NCBI GenBank assembly: GCA_030637245.1
Contig: DAOVVI010000038.1
Location: 1-8,742, forward strand
Reading direction: 5' to 3'
DNA from: Cyclobacteriaceae bacterium
GTDB lineage: Bacteria; Bacteroidota; Bacteroidia; Cytophagales; Cyclobacteriaceae
Length of the DNA stretch: 8,742 bases
Of the stretch, positions 6,801-8,742 are shown one piece after another. The translations under genes were made by a program, and so were the position numbers. The notes beneath the pieces were generated by a model. That model saw only the letters and a program-made list of their open reading frames with translations. It searched no databases and had not been told where the DNA came from. The number at the start of each line of letters is the position of its first letter. Positions within the stretch are counted from its first letter, which is position 1.

Positions 6801-8606
6801 TCAATATATTGTGTGAATGGTTTTAGCTTTTGCTTCTATATCACTCAAGGATAGGCTGCTCATGTTGCCTACTCCTTGCCCACTCGTGAAACTGCGCAAT
6901 ACCCCTGCAGCCACCGCTGAAGCTTGCGCTACTGTATCAGGGATGTCTTTGGGCGCCTGACACATACCTGCTACATAAATACCACCTCTGTCGGTATCTG
7001 TTGGGTTTCCGTTATAGTCCAATTCTGAAAACCAGCCATCATCATCCCTTCGAACACCCAGTATTCTACTGAGCTCCTCTGTTCCTGGCGAAGGAACCAG
7101 TCCGACTGCGAGAACCACCATGTCAACTTTAAACTGGACTAACCTGTCGTTAAATATATCTTCTCCAAGAACCACCATCTGATCATCATGCATATCAACA
7201 GATGCGGAGTGACCCCGGATCACGAAAGTGCCTTCCTGTTTAATACGCTCTGCAAATTCTTCATATCCCTTTCCAAACGCTCTCATATCGATATAAAATT
7301 CATATACCTTTACATTAGCGATTTTTTCCTTGATCAGGTGGGCGAATTTCAGGGAATACATACAACAAACACGTGAGCAGTAGGAATTGTATTTTTTGTT
7401 TCTTGACCCGACACAATGAATGATGGCCACGCTCCTTGGCGGTAGTCCTTCAGGAGAAAAGACCCATTCATCTTTCTTCTTTTTCCTGTTGTATTTTTTG
7501 ATTTTAGTAACGATCCTTCCGCCGGTTGAGCCCGAAGCATTGGTCAGTCTTTCAAATTCAAGGGAAGTGACCACATTTGGATATTTTCCATATCCGTACT
7601 GCTCGATTTTACCTACGTCGAGTAATTCATACCCTGTAGCCAGGATAATATTCCCAACCTCGATATCGACAATTGCATCTTCTTCGTCGAGATGAATGCA
7701 ATCTTTTGGACACTTCCTGACACAAACACCACATTTATCTCCATCTGTCAACACATATCTACAATGTTCTTCATCGATCAGGTAGGCATTGGGGACTGCC
7801 TGGGGAAAGGGGATATAAATGGCTCTTCTGATGGAGATGCCCGCATCAAATTCACTTTCAACTTTTACCGGGCAGGCATCTACGCACAGACCACAAGCCA
7901 CACAGGCGTTTATATCAACACGAAGCGCTTTCTTTTTGATCTTCACTTTGAAAGCCCCGGGTTTACCGGTCACTGAAATCACTTTTGATCTGGTCATTAA
8001 GTTGATCATCTCATGTTGTCCGACATCAACCATCTTTGGCGTGAGAATACAGGCGGCACAGTCCAGGGTGGGAAATGTTTTGTCAAACATAGCCATGTGG
8101 CCACCTATCGTTCCGCTTTGTTCAATCAGGTAAACCTGTTTCCCTGCATTTGCGATTTCAAGGGAAGCCTGTATGCCGGCGATACCGGCTCCAATCACCA
8201 TGGTGGAATGATTTACTGGATTCCCTCCGGGTATGGCTGCAAGCGAAAAAGGGATGCCGATGGTAGCACAGGCAACTATGGCCTTAGCGCGATCCATTGA
8301 ATTTCCATTTTTAGCTCCATGTTCCATGAAGGATGCCAGGCGTACTTCGTTGACATTTCCTCCTGAAGAAGCCATTGCTTTGGTAAAGACTGGTTTAAAA
8401 TACCCTGGTATATCTCCGGCAATCACCACACGGTCCAGATTTTTGGAACTTATTTTTTCACTCAAAGTTTTATAATCGAGCAAGGGCATTACACCCAGAT
8501 TTTGAACTGTCTCAACATCCGGAAGATTTGCAGAATATTTGGCGATGGCGTCAATGTCTGTATTCCATTGATCATCCAATTGGCAGAAAAAAACTCCGGT
8601 TCGCAT
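6801..8606 (-). CDS. hdrA: HdrA-like flavoprotein with inserted ferredoxin domain but no C-terminal ferredoxin (HdrA1)
   Basis: Seen (601 aa): FAD-binding GAGIAG at 139-144; the canonical FPTLDCAACILTPKM block (178-192); and an inserted ferredoxin with C235/238/241/245 and a second site C282, C292/295/299. The HdrA hallmark CVGSRN...CSRVCC has C398, C410, C414 and C415, followed by YIDMRAFGKGYEE; the FAD-closing GGIYVAG is at 541-547. Two parts are abnormal. The N-terminal domain is recognisable by homology to HdrA2 (IAKYSANLPDV, LDRVVIA), but only C8 of its cluster cysteines remains: MCS became MPL, ACSP became GDIP and REQC became MEHG. The protein also ends about 30 residues after the flavin domain, exactly where the C-terminal ferredoxin would start. 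A Lys-rich loop lies at about 368-378. ATG 8606 is 34 bases after the upstream stop. Role: electron transfer between a hydrogenase (upstream gene) and partner subunits; direction inferred only. Confidence 0.92.
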   Translation of the reverse strand: MRTGVFFCQLDDQWNTDIDAIAKYSANLPDVETVQNLGVMPLLDYKTLSEKISSKNLDRVVIAGDIPGYFKPVFTKAMASSGGNVNEVRLASFMEHGAKNGNSMDRAKAIVACATIGIPFSLAAIPGGNPVNHSTMVIGAGIAGIQASLEIANAGKQVYLIEQSGTIGGHMAMFDKTFPTLDCAACILTPKMVDVGQHEMINLMTRSKVISVTGKPGAFKVKIKKKALRVDINACVACGLCVDACPVKVESEFDAGISIRRAIYIPFPQAVPNAYLIDEEHCRYVLTDGDKCGVCVRKCPKDCIHLDEEDAIVDIEVGNIILATGYELLDVGKIEQYGYGKYPNVVTSLEFERLTNASGSTGGRIVTKIKKYNRKKKKDEWVFSPEGLPPRSVAIIHCVGSRNKKYNSYCSRVCCMYSLKFAHLIKEKIANVKVYEFYIDMRAFGKGYEEFAERIKQEGTFVIRGHSASVDMHDDQMVVLGEDIFNDRLVQFKVDMVVLAVGLVPSPGTEELSRILGVRRDDDGWFSELDYNGNPTDTDRGGIYVAGMCQAPKDIPDTVAQASAVAAGVLRSFTSGQGVGNMSSLSLSDIEAKAKTIHTIY

Positions 8607-8640
8607 AATTTATTTGTTTATAATTACTCTTTCCGTTTAA

Positions 8641-8742
8641 CTAATTTCTTGTAATTCGCTGTAGTAATTTCCCATCTGCTTCCTTAATTTCAACTATCAT
8701 AGGCATTTCACCCGGCAAACTGTGGGTTGCACATGAAAAACA
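8641..8742 (-). CDS. [NiFe]-hydrogenase large subunit, C-terminal 33 residues (5' part beyond right edge)
   Basis: One reverse-strand frame is open from the window edge to a TAG at 8641-8643; the other two close within 15 codons. The visible residues start C-F-S-C-A-T-H and continue SLPGEMPMIVEIKEADGK. Family knowledge: [NiFe]-hydrogenase large subunits end in DPCxxCxxH followed by a short peptide that a dedicated endopeptidase removes after nickel insertion, and group 3 enzymes commonly show a CxxCxTH...MP..V.I...dG pattern here. The two cysteines would be Ni-Fe ligands and His7 the cleavage site, leaving a 26-residue tail. Next to hdrA, a group 3c (MvhA-like) enzyme is the best guess. Groups 3b and 3d, or an unrelated CxxC protein, remain possible because only 33 residues are seen. 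It is first of the visible operon genes, 34 bp before HdrA1. Confidence 0.7.
   Translation of the reverse strand, partial: CFSCATHSLPGEMPMIVEIKEADGKLLQRITRN

Noticed and set aside
7188..8475. Several plus-strand frames of 60-104 codons under HdrA1
   Set aside because: They are antisense shadows of a well-conserved gene; no start signal or motif supports them.
3854..8606. Standard QmoABC operon for sulfate reduction
   Set aside because: The domain make-up differs: both HdrAs are about 600 residues with ferredoxin domains, neither has a QmoB-type MvhD tail, no aprAB is in view, and a hydrogenase-like gene is upstream.

Overview
The window looks like a piece of a Bacteroidota chromosome, probably from an anaerobic or facultative lineage. 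The evidence is: AT-rich intergenic sequence; a family 9 carbohydrate-binding-like plus DUF5916 outer-membrane-type protein; a lamin-tail-domain lipoprotein with a Bacteroidota-style K-E-D surface-export signal after its lipid cysteine; a TAnnTTTG promoter element; and a run of degenerate heptads between genes. No tRNA, rRNA, CRISPR array or insertion sequence was found.

Left block (1-2712, minus strand): three genes read leftwards. They are a lamin-tail-domain surface lipoprotein, a 99-residue protein of unknown function, and the N-terminal 340 residues of a DUF5916 protein that runs off the left edge. The last has no stop codon inside the window. A divergent 207-bp gap (2713-2919) separates this block from plsC (2920-3654, plus strand), a 1-acyl-glycerol-3-phosphate acyltransferase with intact catalytic motifs.

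Convergent gap (3655-3853): plsC faces the end of the right-hand operon. The gap holds two near-perfect short hairpins, one of them overlapping the plsC stop codon, and five degenerate heptads of the form RWCYTYN. No gene is seen in it.

Right block (3854-8742, minus strand): a tightly packed redox operon. In transcription order it has (i) the C-terminal 33 codons of a protein carrying the CxxCxxH...MP signature of a [NiFe]-hydrogenase large subunit (edge of window); (ii) an HdrA-like flavoprotein with the inserted two-cluster ferredoxin domain but no C-terminal ferredoxin and a degraded N-terminal cluster site; (iii) a QmoC-like fusion of an HdrC-type two-cluster ferredoxin with a six-helix membrane part; (iv) a second HdrA-like flavoprotein with an intact N-terminal cluster site and a C-terminal two-cluster ferredoxin but no inserted ferredoxin. 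The two HdrA proteins are therefore complementary halves of the canonical HdrA cofactor set.

Working model (inference): an Mvh-type (group 3c-like) hydrogenase passes electrons into an HdrA1-HdrA2 heterodimer. The QmoC-like subunit anchors this complex to the membrane and exchanges electrons with menaquinone. A heterodisulfide-type CCG catalytic subunit (HdrB/HdrD) is not seen in the window. The combination of hydrogenase, split HdrA and QmoC is the most interesting content here.
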